From JAJXUB01 sp047974805 (GTDB lineage Bacteria > Actinomycetota > Actinomycetes > Actinomycetales > Dermatophilaceae): DNA of 59,146 bases. Under the pieces are notes generated by a model. The model saw only the letters and a list, made by a program, of their open reading frames with translations. It made no database searches and had not been told where the DNA came from. Shown here one piece after another: positions 18,554 to 26,777 of the stretch. The stretch spans positions 1 through 59,146 of the forward strand of contig JBKECS010000051.1 of assembly GCA_047974805.1 (NCBI GenBank). Reading direction: 5' to 3'. A program made the translations under genes and the position numbers. How positions within the stretch are numbered: position 1 is the stretch's first letter; each line of letters starts with the position of its first letter.

Positions 18554-18994
18554 ATGTATGAGGTAGAGAACGACGACAACGCCGTGGGTGAGCTCACCGA
18601 AATGGAAGCGTGGGAGTTGCTGCGCCAACACGAATTCGGGCGGCTGGCCTATCACCTCGTGGGTGAGGTCAATCTGACCCCGATCAACTACACCACCGAC
18701 GGGGAACGGATCTACTTCCGCACCGCTGAGGGCAGCAAGCTGCTCGGCGTCACCATGAACCACGACGTCGCGTTCGAGATTGACCAGTTCGACCAGGAAC
18801 GGGCGTTCAGTGTCGTGGTGCATGGGCGGGCCACCGTGCTGGAGGGGCACGAGTCGGACGTGGTCGAGTCGCTGCCCTTGCGCCCGTGGGTCCCGACCGC
18901 GAAGTTCCACGTCATCGCCATCGAACCCGACCAGGTCACCGGTCGCACCTTCCGGTTGAGCAAACCATGGACCCATTCGCGGGTCGATTCGTGA
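18554..18994 (+). CDS. Pyridoxamine 5'-phosphate oxidase-family flavin-binding protein
   Basis: Encodes 146 residues from ATG 18554, which has a perfect ggagg 8 bases upstream; an in-frame ATG at 18512 lacks one. The split-barrel pattern is visible: EMEAWELLRQHEFGRLAYHL, then VNLTPINYTTDGERIYFRTAEGSK and WSV-like HGRATVLE. These proteins bind FMN or F420 and reduce or sequester small molecules; many are of unknown substrate. It sits just before dxr without overlap, so an operon link is possible but not shown. Confidence 0.83.
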   Translation: MYEVENDDNAVGELTEMEAWELLRQHEFGRLAYHLVGEVNLTPINYTTDGERIYFRTAEGSKLLGVTMNHDVAFEIDQFDQERAFSVVVHGRATVLEGHESDVVESLPLRPWVPTAKFHVIAIEPDQVTGRTFRLSKPWTHSRVDS

Positions 18995-19004
18995 CAGGAC
19001 GCTG

Positions 19005-20225
19005 GTGAGCACCTCCTCATCCGTTGCCATTCTCGGCGCCACCGGGTCGATCGGTACCCAGGCCCTCGACGTCATCCGTGCCCATCCTCACCGATACGAG
19101 GTCGTCGCCCTTGCCGCCGGCTCGAACCTGTCGCTGCTGGCCGACCAGGCGCTGGAGTTCAGCGTGCCGCTGGTCGGTGCAGCCCACGGGCACGAGCTGG
19201 AGGTGCGCGGCGCGTTGGAGCGTGCCGCCGCCTCCTCCGGCCGCACCGGCTATCGACCGCATGTCGTGACCGGTCCGCAGGCCGCCACCGTCGCTGCCGA
19301 GTGCGGGGCCGATGTCGTCCTTAACGGCATCACCGGCTCGATCGGGCTCGCGCCCACCTTGGCCGCGCTGGCGGCCGGCTCCACCCTGGCCCTGGCGAAT
19401 AAGGAATCGCTCATCGTCGGTGGTCCGCTGGTCAAGGCGGCCGCCGCCCCGGGCAAGATCGTGCCGGTCGACTCGGAACACTCGGCCATCGCGCAGAGCC
19501 TGCGCGGAGGCCGGGCCGACGAGGTGCGTCGACTCGTCCTCACCGCCAGTGGTGGCCCATTCCGTGGCCGGTCCCGGGCGGAGCTGGCCGGCGTCACGCC
19601 CGAGCAGGCACTGGCACACCCGAACTTCTCTATGGGGCGGGTCATTACGACGAACTCCGCCACGTTGGTCAACAAGGGCCTGGAAGTCATCGAAGCGCAC
19701 CTGCTGTTCGACGTGCCGTTCGAGCGGATCGACGTTGTCGTGCACCCCCAACAGCAGATCCACTCCATGGTCGAATTCCACGACGGCTCGACGATTGCTC
19801 AGCTGGGGCCACCGCGGATGCTCGTCCCCATCGCGCTCGGCCTGTCCTGGCCCGAGCGACTCCCCGATGTCGACGTGCCCTGTGATTGGACCCAGGCGCA
19901 GACCTGGCACTTCCATCCGTTGGACGATGACGCCTTCCCCGCCGTCCGGCTGGCCCGTGAGGTCGGAACGGCCGGCGGGACGTTCCCGGCGGTCTACAAC
20001 GCCGCCAACGAGGTCGCCGTCGACGCCTTCCACGAAGGTCGGATCGGGTTCCTCGATATCGTCGACACCATCGCCAGGGTCGTCGCCGAGCACGGTGAGC
20101 CAGGCGGTGGGAGCGCAGACAACGTCTCAGACGTTGACCAGGTGCTCGGAGCCGATGCGTGGGCACGTCAACGTGCCGCGACCATCATCGGACTCACAGG
20201 TTCTAGGGAAAGACTGCCGGGATGA
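19005..20225 (+). CDS. dxr: 1-deoxy-D-xylulose 5-phosphate reductoisomerase
   Basis: Encodes 406 residues from GTG 19005. It converts DXP to MEP, the committed step of the non-mevalonate isoprenoid pathway. The NADPH motif GATGSIG is at 10-16; LALANKESLIVGG, VDSEHSAI, TASGGPFRG and the HPNFSMG loop form the metal/substrate site. Length is normal. The ATGA at 20222-20225 couples it to rseP, and ispG of the same pathway follows. Confidence 0.96.
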   Translation: MSTSSSVAILGATGSIGTQALDVIRAHPHRYEVVALAAGSNLSLLADQALEFSVPLVGAAHGHELEVRGALERAAASSGRTGYRPHVVTGPQAATVAAECGADVVLNGITGSIGLAPTLAALAAGSTLALANKESLIVGGPLVKAAAAPGKIVPVDSEHSAIAQSLRGGRADEVRRLVLTASGGPFRGRSRAELAGVTPEQALAHPNFSMGRVITTNSATLVNKGLEVIEAHLLFDVPFERIDVVVHPQQQIHSMVEFHDGSTIAQLGPPRMLVPIALGLSWPERLPDVDVPCDWTQAQTWHFHPLDDDAFPAVRLAREVGTAGGTFPAVYNAANEVAVDAFHEGRIGFLDIVDTIARVVAEHGEPGGGSADNVSDVDQVLGADAWARQRAATIIGLTGSRERLPG

Positions 20226-21586
20226 CCATCGCGTTGTATGTCCTGGGCGTGCTCGTCGTCGTCGTGGGCGTCGGCGCGTCCATCGCGCTACACGAGCTCG
20301 GCCACCTCATCCCTGCCAAACGGTTCGGGGTGCGGTGCACCCAATACATGATCGGATTCGGGCCGACCCTGTATTCGCGCACGAGTGGCGACACCGAATA
20401 CGGTGTCAAGGCGATCCCGCTAGGCGGCTACGTCCGGATGATCGGGATGTTCCCCCCACGCCCCGGGGACGACCCGGACTCGGTGCGGGCCTCCAGCACC
20501 GGGCGCTTTTCTCAGCTGATCGACGAGGCGCGCAAGACCTCCGCCGAGGATGTCGGCCCGCAGGACCGGGACCGTGTGTTCTACAAGCTAGCCTCCTGGC
20601 GCAAGGTCGTCGTTATGCTCGGGGGGCCGACGATGAACCTGCTCATCGCCGTCGTCCTCATCGGTGGGTTGATCACCATCTACGGCAGTCCGGTTCCCAA
20701 GGACAGCGCCGAGGTCGCCGCGGTGTACAAGTGCGTGGCCACCACACAGACGGCGGCCACGGTCACCGACTGCCCCGACCCGGACCAGCAGACGCCGGCA
20801 TACCGGGCGGGGTTGCAGCCTGGCGATGTGTTGGTGAGCATCGACGGCCAGCCGGTGACTTCCTCGGCGGAGGTCGGCCGGCTGATCAGTCCGCGGGCCG
20901 GACAGGCCACCGATGTGGTGGTCAACCGGGACGGTAGCGACCTGCGCCTGACGGTCACGCCGATCACGAACACACTTCCGGTCTACGACGAGTCCGGACA
21001 GCCGGTCCTGAACTCCAGCGGGCAGCCGACCTATCACCAGACTGGATTCTTGGGGATCAGCTCTGCCACCCCGACCGTCATCGAACGGCAGCCAGTGACC
21101 GCGGTCCCTGGGGTCGTGTGGGACTACACCGCGGCAACGGCTGGTGTCGTGCTGAAGATTCCGCAGAAGATGGTCGGCGTCGCCCAAGCGGCTTTCAGCG
21201 GCGAAACACGCGACCCCAACGGGCCCATCTCCGTCGTCGGTGTCGGGCGCATTGCTGGGGAGGTCACCTCTGGGGCCATTCCCGGGCTGCCCCAAGATCC
21301 GGCTACGATCGCGGCGCTACTCGTCCAGCTCATCGCAGGGCTGAACATCGCCCTGTTCGTGTTCAACCTCATTCCGCTGCTGCCGCTGGACGGTGGGCAC
21401 GTCGCGGGTGCCCTCTGGGAAGGGCTGCGTCGACAGCTGGCCCGGCTGCGTGGACGTCCCGATCCGGGCTACGTTGACGTCGCGAAGGCGTTACCGCTGG
21501 CCTACGTCATGTCGATCGGATTGATCGTTATGTCCGTTCTGCTCATCTACGCCGATTTGGTCAATCCGGTCAAACTCGGCGGCTGA
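20222..21586 (+). CDS. rseP: Site-2 intramembrane metalloprotease (RseP/Rip1 family)
   Basis: Encodes 454 residues. It cleaves membrane-embedded anti-sigma factors and related substrates. The zinc site HELGH (H24, E25, H28) lies in the first membrane segment and the third ligand motif is in NLIPLLPLDGG near the C-terminus. A PDZ domain (YRAGLQPGDVLVSIDGQPV region, about 195-250) lies between. The order dxr-rip-ispG matches Mycobacterium, where this gene is rip1. It overlaps dxr by 4 bases. Confidence 0.94.
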   Translation: MTIALYVLGVLVVVVGVGASIALHELGHLIPAKRFGVRCTQYMIGFGPTLYSRTSGDTEYGVKAIPLGGYVRMIGMFPPRPGDDPDSVRASSTGRFSQLIDEARKTSAEDVGPQDRDRVFYKLASWRKVVVMLGGPTMNLLIAVVLIGGLITIYGSPVPKDSAEVAAVYKCVATTQTAATVTDCPDPDQQTPAYRAGLQPGDVLVSIDGQPVTSSAEVGRLISPRAGQATDVVVNRDGSDLRLTVTPITNTLPVYDESGQPVLNSSGQPTYHQTGFLGISSATPTVIERQPVTAVPGVVWDYTAATAGVVLKIPQKMVGVAQAAFSGETRDPNGPISVVGVGRIAGEVTSGAIPGLPQDPATIAALLVQLIAGLNIALFVFNLIPLLPLDGGHVAGALWEGLRRQLARLRGRPDPGYVDVAKALPLAYVMSIGLIVMSVLLIYADLVNPVKLGG

Positions 21587-21628
21587 CCGGCGAACACACC
21601 GGGCTGGCCGGTGGGAGATACTGAAGAC

Positions 21629-22783
21629 ATGTCGGTTCCCCTCGGTATGCCGTCCGCCCCTGTGGTCGCCACCCGCCGCAGGTCCCGCACGATCGCCGTG
21701 GGAGCGGTCGCGGTTGGCGCCAACGCGCCGATCAGCGTGCAATCTATGTGCACCACCCCCACCGTCGACGTCAACGCCACTCTGCAGCAGATTGCCGAGC
21801 TGACCGCGGCCGGTTGTGACATCGTCCGGGTGGCCTGCCCGAGCCAGGACGACGCCGAAGCGCTGCCGGAGATCGCCAAGCACTCCCAGATCCCGGTCAT
21901 CGCCGATATCCACTTCCAGCCCAAGTACGTCTTTGCCGCCATCGATGCCGGCTGCGCTGGGGTGCGGGTCAACCCGGGCAACATTCGGCAGTTCGATGAC
22001 CAGGTGGGCGAGATCGCGCGACGGGCCAAGGCCGCCGGGGTGTCCTTGCGGATAGGGGTGAATGCCGGATCGCTGGACAAGCGCCTACTGGAAAAGTACG
22101 GAAAGCCCACCGCCGAGGCGCTCGTCGAATCGGCGGTGTGGGAGGCGAGCCTATTCGAGGAGCATGACTTCCACGATTTCAAGATTTCGGTCAAACACAA
22201 CGACCCGGTGGTGATGATCCGGGCCTACGAGCTGCTCGCGGAACGAGGGGATTGGCCGTTGCACCTGGGCGTGACCGAGGCCGGTCCGGCGTTCCAGGGG
22301 ACGATCAAGTCAGCCACCGCCTTCGGCGCGTTGCTCTCCCGCGGAATCGGGGACACCATCCGGGTATCCCTGTCCGCACCGCCGGTCGAAGAGGTCAAGG
22401 TCGGCATCCAGATCCTGCAGAGCCTGAACCTGCGCCCCCGCAAACTCGAAATAGTGTCCTGCCCCAGCTGCGGCCGGGCCCAAGTGGACGTCTATCGGTT
22501 GGCGGAGGAGGTCACCGCCGGGCTGGCGGGGCTGAGCGTACCGTTGCGGGTGGCCGTCATGGGCTGCGTCGTCAACGGGCCCGGGGAAGCCCGTGAAGCC
22601 GACCTCGGTGTGGCCTCGGGCAACGGGAAGGGCCAGATCTTCGTCAAGGGCGAAGTCATCAAGACGGTGCCGGAATCGGCGATCGTGCAGACGCTCATCG
22701 AAGAGGCCATGGCGCTGGCAGAAGAACTCGGCGAGCCGGTCGATGAAGAGACCGCCGGGCCGCCCACGGTGAGCGTTGGCTGA
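21629..22783 (+). CDS. ispG: 4-hydroxy-3-methylbut-2-en-1-yl diphosphate synthase (flavodoxin)
   Basis: Encodes 384 residues from ATG 21629 (gggaga about 10 bases upstream). It is the 4Fe-4S enzyme that makes HMBPP from MEcPP. Cluster ligands C278, C281 and C313 and E320 can be placed in SCPSCGR and GCVVNGPGEA. The N-terminal TIM barrel has the QSMCTTPT and VRVACPS motifs. With dxr two genes upstream it gives two MEP-pathway steps in one locus. Confidence 0.96.
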   Translation: MSVPLGMPSAPVVATRRRSRTIAVGAVAVGANAPISVQSMCTTPTVDVNATLQQIAELTAAGCDIVRVACPSQDDAEALPEIAKHSQIPVIADIHFQPKYVFAAIDAGCAGVRVNPGNIRQFDDQVGEIARRAKAAGVSLRIGVNAGSLDKRLLEKYGKPTAEALVESAVWEASLFEEHDFHDFKISVKHNDPVVMIRAYELLAERGDWPLHLGVTEAGPAFQGTIKSATAFGALLSRGIGDTIRVSLSAPPVEEVKVGIQILQSLNLRPRKLEIVSCPSCGRAQVDVYRLAEEVTAGLAGLSVPLRVAVMGCVVNGPGEAREADLGVASGNGKGQIFVKGEVIKTVPESAIVQTLIEEAMALAEELGEPVDEETAGPPTVSVG

Positions 22784-22850
22784 GTCGCAAGTACCTCGAT
22801 GACCTCGGAGCACGCGACGAACGAAGGGTCCTGCCCGTAGGCTGACCCTC

Positions 22851-23696
22851 GTGCTGAGGACGCGGTCGATACTGCGCGTGCTGTCACCATCGGACCGCGA
22901 CGCAGCATTGGAGTTGTGTGCTCAGGACGTGGCCGCCAACGTCTTTGTCGCTGCACGGATCATCGAGAACGGGCTGGACTCCCGGGCCGGCACGGTGTTG
23001 GGACGGCGTACCGATGGCGACCTGGACTCGCTCGTGTGGGCCTCGGCCAACATTGTCCCGGTGGCCCTAGACCGGGAGGCCTGGGGCCTCTATGCCGAAC
23101 GGCTGCGCCGCTGGCGCTCCCGAACCGCCTCGGTGTTGGGCCCGGCGGACCAGGTCCTGGGCCTGTGGGAGGACCTCGAGCCGGGTTGGGGCCCGGCCAG
23201 AGCGGTGCGGTCACGCCAACCCGTGCTGGGCACGAGGGTGCCGCCGTCCGCGCGCGGCATCGACGCCCACCCGCTCGTGCGTCCGGCCCGGCCGGACGAG
23301 GTCGACCTCGTCCTGCCCGCGGCGGAGCACATGTTCACTGGCGAGATCGGATACCGGCCGTACGTTGGCAGCGCTCGCGCCTATCGCCAGTCGCTCCGGG
23401 GGCTGATTGAGGCCGGCCGTACCTACGTCATCGTCGACGCCGGCCGGGTCATCTTCAAAGCTGATGTGGGCTCGGTGGCCCTGGGGTGCGCCCAACTCCA
23501 AGGTGTATGGGTCGCGCCGGACCTGCGCGGCCGCGGGCTGGCCGTGCCGGCAATGGCCGCAGTGGTCGAGCAGGTCATGAACGACCATGCGCCCTTCGTG
23601 ACGCTGTATGTCAACGATTTCAACGTCCCGGCGCTCGCGACCTATGCACGCATCGGGATGACCCCGGTCGGGACCTATGCCACGGTCCTGCTGTGA
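22851..23696 (+). CDS. GNAT-family N-acetyltransferase with N-terminal DUF4081-like region
   Basis: Encodes 281 residues from GTG 22851. The C-terminal GNAT fold shows LQGVWVAPDLRGRGLAVPAM, the acetyl-CoA binding loop, and VNDFNVPALATYARIGM at the end. The N-terminal half (about 1-130) is the extra domain often seen next to ispG in actinobacteria. TAGGCT (22838-22843) lies 7 bases before the start, which may give a leaderless mRNA, and agggtc/gaccct arms (22825-22830, 22844-22849) flank it. The substrate is unknown. Confidence 0.83.
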   Translation: MLRTRSILRVLSPSDRDAALELCAQDVAANVFVAARIIENGLDSRAGTVLGRRTDGDLDSLVWASANIVPVALDREAWGLYAERLRRWRSRTASVLGPADQVLGLWEDLEPGWGPARAVRSRQPVLGTRVPPSARGIDAHPLVRPARPDEVDLVLPAAEHMFTGEIGYRPYVGSARAYRQSLRGLIEAGRTYVIVDAGRVIFKADVGSVALGCAQLQGVWVAPDLRGRGLAVPAMAAVVEQVMNDHAPFVTLYVNDFNVPALATYARIGMTPVGTYATVLL

Positions 23697-23815
23697 AACA
23701 GCCGGCGCTGATCGGGCGGGACTCGGCGAGGGGGACTAGGGTCAACGCATGATGTTTGGGGCGAGCGATCGTGGAAGGGACATGCGGTGAGTGGTCATTG
23801 GCGGGGGTTTGTCTC

Positions 23816-24310
23816 GTGAAGCGCCTTGTCCTTGTCGTGCTCGTTGCGTTCGGGGGGTATGCCTTGTGGCGAAAGTTCCTTTCCGGCCCGATCGGTGACG
23901 GCCCGCGGGTAGCGCCGGAGAATGCTCCGTTGGCACCGACCGGGCCAGGACCTGAACCGGCGACGCCGTCGTTCATGAAGGTGGCTCGGGCCGGCCTGGA
24001 GAATCGCGACGATGGGAGCGGGCAGGCGACCGGCGACGCAAACAGCGCGTCGGCTGCTCAGCCGCAACCGCTCGTCGAGACCAACACCGTCACGACGAGC
24101 GAGGATGGGCCGTTCGGACCTGGTTCGGCGGCGGCCGGTCCAGACGGACTCGGTCCGGCGGGCTGGGACATCAAGGGCAACGCCGACTCCATGCTGTTCC
24201 ATACTCCGGCCTCACCGTGGTATGGGCGGACCGTGCCCGAGGTGTGGTTCCGCGACGAAGAGAGTGCCCGCGCCGCAGGTTTTGCGCACTGGGACCGCAA
24301 ACAACGCTGA
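23816..24310 (+). CDS. Membrane-anchored sunset-domain protein
   Basis: Encodes 164 residues from GTG 23816, with a gggg-rich site upstream; earlier in-frame starts add non-conserved residues. One membrane segment (LVLVVLVAFGGYALW, about 5-20) anchors a long Pro/Gly/Ala-rich linker. The last 45 residues (IKGNADSMLFH, then YGRTVPEVWFRDEESARAAGF) match the sunset domain, found at the C-terminus of actinobacterial envelope proteins. Function is unknown. It stands alone between the GNAT gene and proS. Confidence 0.7.
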   Translation: MKRLVLVVLVAFGGYALWRKFLSGPIGDGPRVAPENAPLAPTGPGPEPATPSFMKVARAGLENRDDGSGQATGDANSASAAQPQPLVETNTVTTSEDGPFGPGSAAAGPDGLGPAGWDIKGNADSMLFHTPASPWYGRTVPEVWFRDEESARAAGFAHWDRKQR

Positions 24311-24412
24311 GGCGCCGATCCCGCCAACCATGCGGGTGGCATACGGACGGGGCGGGAATACTCGTTATTCTTCAAGGGCTCAGCCTGCCGCTGCCTTCAG
24401 ATGGAGTTACTC

Positions 24413-26182
24413 GTGGCCATGCGCATGTCGACCCTGTTCCTGCGGACGCTCCGCGAGGACCCGGCCGACGCCGAGGTGCCCAGCCATCGGTTGCTGACCA
24501 GGGCCGGCTACATCCGCCGGGTCAGCCCAGGTATCTACACGTGGCTACCGCTAGGGCTGGCCGTGCTGCGGAAGGTCGAGCAAATCGTCCGCGAGGAAAT
24601 GGATGCCATCGGCGCCCAGGAACTGCTCTTCCCGGCGCTGCTGCCCAAGGAACCGTATGAGGCGACCGGCCGGTGGGTCGAGTACGGCGACGGGATCTTC
24701 CGGCTCAAGGACCGCAAGGGTGCCGACTATCTCCTCGGACCCACGCATGAGGAACTGTTCACCCTGACGGTCAAAGACATGTACTCCTCCTACAAGGACC
24801 TGCCGGTCACGCTGTATCAGATCCAGACGAAGTACCGGGATGAGGCGCGTCCGCGGGCCGGGATCCTTCGCGGGCGTGAGTTCGTCATGAAGGATTCCTA
24901 CTCCTTCGACATCGACCAGGCCGGCCTCGATCAGTCCTACCGCCTGCATCGGGACGCCTACATCCGCATCTTCGACCGGCTCGGGTTCGACTACGTCATC
25001 GTCGAAGCGATGGCTGGAGCCATGGGCGGCAGCACGTCCGAGGAGTTCCTCGCCACCGCCGACAACGGTGAGGACACCTATGTTCGCTGCGGTCAGTGCG
25101 GGTATGCCGCGAACGTCGAGGCGGTCCGGGTCCCGGTCCCGCAGCCGCGCCCGTATGCCGACGTGCCGGCAGCGCACGCCGAGCCCACCCCGGACACCCC
25201 GACCATCGAGACCCTTGTCGACGCCCTCAACGAGCGGTATCCGCGGTCCGACGGGCGCGAGTGGACCGCGGCGGACACCCTCAAGAACGTCATCGTCATG
25301 CTGCATCACCCCGACAGGACCCGGGAACCGCTGGCCATCGGGATCCCAGGCGATCGGCAGGTCGATGAGAAACGGCTGGCCGCGCAGGTTGAACCCGCCG
25401 TCGTGGAACCGTTCGAAGAGGCTGACTTCGCGGCCTATCCGAGCTTGGTGCGGGGCTATATCGGCCCCGGCGCGCTGGGGGAGCAGGGTACCTCGGGGGT
25501 GCGCTACCTGCTTGATCCACGCGTGGTCCCCGGCACGGTGTGGGTGACCGGCGCGAACGAGCCGGGCAAACACGTGCTCGACCTCGTCGCCGGGCGGGAC
25601 TTCACCAGCGATGGCACGATCGAGGCGGCCGATGTGCGTCCCGGGGACGCCTGCCCCAGCTGTGGACAGCCGTTGGAGGCGGCCCGCGGCATCGAGATGG
25701 GCCACATCTTCCAACTCGGCAGCAAATATGCCGAGGCGTTGGAACTGAAGGTGCTCGATGAGTTCGGGAAGCTGCGCACGGTCGTCATGGGGTCCTACGG
25801 CATCGGGGTCTCCAGAGCGGTGGCCTGTATCGCCGAGGGCAACCACGACGACCTTGGCCTGGTCTGGCCGCGCAACATCAGTCCCGCGGATGTCCACCTT
25901 GTCGCTACCGGCAAGGACGAGGCAGTGTTCACGTATGCGCAGGAGCTGACGCGCGAGCTGGAAGCTGCCGGGGTGAGCGTGTTGTTCGATGACCGGAAGC
26001 AGGCCAGTCCCGGCGTGAAGTTCAAGGACGCGGAACTCCTGGGCATCCCGACGATCGTCGTGGTCGGCCGGGGCCTTGGCCACGGCGTGATCGAGGTCAA
26101 GGATCGTCGATCGGGGGAGCGGCGGGAGGTCGCCACCGGGGAGGCCGTCTCTGCGATCCTCGCCGAGATTGGCAGGTCGTGA
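24413..26182 (+). CDS. proS: Prolyl-tRNA synthetase
   Basis: Encodes 589 residues from GTG 24413, with GGAG 6 bases upstream; ATG 24419 and 24425 are alternatives and ATG 24401 is unlikely. It charges tRNA-Pro. The N-terminal RMSTLFLRTLREDPADAEV is typical. Class II motif 2 (YRDEARPRAGILRGREFVMK) and motif 3 (GSYGIGVSRAVA) flank a YbaK-like editing insertion (about 225-405), marking the bacterial three-domain form. It overlaps the VanZ-like gene by 4 bases. Confidence 0.96.
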   Translation: MAMRMSTLFLRTLREDPADAEVPSHRLLTRAGYIRRVSPGIYTWLPLGLAVLRKVEQIVREEMDAIGAQELLFPALLPKEPYEATGRWVEYGDGIFRLKDRKGADYLLGPTHEELFTLTVKDMYSSYKDLPVTLYQIQTKYRDEARPRAGILRGREFVMKDSYSFDIDQAGLDQSYRLHRDAYIRIFDRLGFDYVIVEAMAGAMGGSTSEEFLATADNGEDTYVRCGQCGYAANVEAVRVPVPQPRPYADVPAAHAEPTPDTPTIETLVDALNERYPRSDGREWTAADTLKNVIVMLHHPDRTREPLAIGIPGDRQVDEKRLAAQVEPAVVEPFEEADFAAYPSLVRGYIGPGALGEQGTSGVRYLLDPRVVPGTVWVTGANEPGKHVLDLVAGRDFTSDGTIEAADVRPGDACPSCGQPLEAARGIEMGHIFQLGSKYAEALELKVLDEFGKLRTVVMGSYGIGVSRAVACIAEGNHDDLGLVWPRNISPADVHLVATGKDEAVFTYAQELTRELEAAGVSVLFDDRKQASPGVKFKDAELLGIPTIVVVGRGLGHGVIEVKDRRSGERREVATGEAVSAILAEIGRS

Positions 26183-26670
26183 CGCCTGGCGGTCGGATGG
26201 CCCCTGGATCGTCGCGCTTGGCCTGGGCCGTCCTCGTCCTCGGTGGGTTGCTCGTGGTCTTGGTGCTGCTCTGGCCTTCTGGTGCAGCCATTCGTATCGT
26301 GCAGATCCGGACCTGGGACTTTGTCAGGTTCACCCTGTTCGGCGGTCATCTTCGGTGGCTGACGCCCGAGGTGTGGAGCGACCTGATCAACATCGCCCTG
26401 TTCATTCCGCCAGCGGCCGCCTTGGTGGTCCTGTCTTCGCGCGTGCCCTGGTGGGGGTGGTTCCTGGGATTGACCGGGTTGAGCGGGATGTTCGAGACCT
26501 TCCAGGCCCTGGCATACCCATCGGCCCGGGTCGGTTCGCTCCACGACGTCGTGGTCAACTCCACCGGCGCGCTGCTCGGTGTCCTGATCGGCCGGTCTGT
26601 TGCGCGCCGCCGCGCACGTGACGAGCGGGAGCACGAGGAGGCAGAGAATCGAGAGGGTGCCGCTGGGTAA
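26179..26670 (+). CDS. VanZ-like membrane protein
   Basis: Encodes 163 residues from GTG 26179, in a GTGA overlap with the proS stop. Four hydrophobic segments are visible (about 14-32, 66-86, 91-107, 121-138). The DLINIALFIP and SLHDVVVNSTGALLG segments with conserved Asp and Asn match the VanZ family. The C-terminal tail is Arg/Glu-rich and cytoplasmic. VanZ-like proteins are linked to glycopeptide/teicoplanin resistance or envelope functions, but the reaction is unknown. Confidence 0.75.
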   Translation: MTPGGRMAPGSSRLAWAVLVLGGLLVVLVLLWPSGAAIRIVQIRTWDFVRFTLFGGHLRWLTPEVWSDLINIALFIPPAAALVVLSSRVPWWGWFLGLTGLSGMFETFQALAYPSARVGSLHDVVVNSTGALLGVLIGRSVARRRARDEREHEEAENREGAAG

Positions 26671-26671
26671 A

Positions 26672-26697
26672 GGCGGGCTGCCGCGGCCAGGCCCGCC
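26672..26697 (+). terminator. Hairpin after proS/VanZ unit
   Basis: ggcgggc (26672-26678) pairs with gcccgcc (26691-26697) around a 12-base loop, two bases after the VanZ-like stop. A weak T-rich stretch (cttctt) follows 8 bases later. It probably separates this unit from the polysaccharide locus. Confidence 0.45.
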
Positions 26698-26777
26698 GGT
26701 AACGTCTTCTTGCGTGACGACGGTAAACTCATGGTGGCTGTGGTACTGCCGGCCCGCCCAACGCCTTCAGGAGCATT

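Noticed and set aside
19312..20937. 541-codon plus-strand frame across dxr and rseP
   Set aside because: Arg/Ser/Pro-rich shadow frame that crosses two well-identified genes.
24551..26083. Long open frame of 510 codons on the minus strand, antisense to proS
   Set aside because: It mirrors the proS codon pattern in a high-GC genome, has no recognisable family, and proS is certain.
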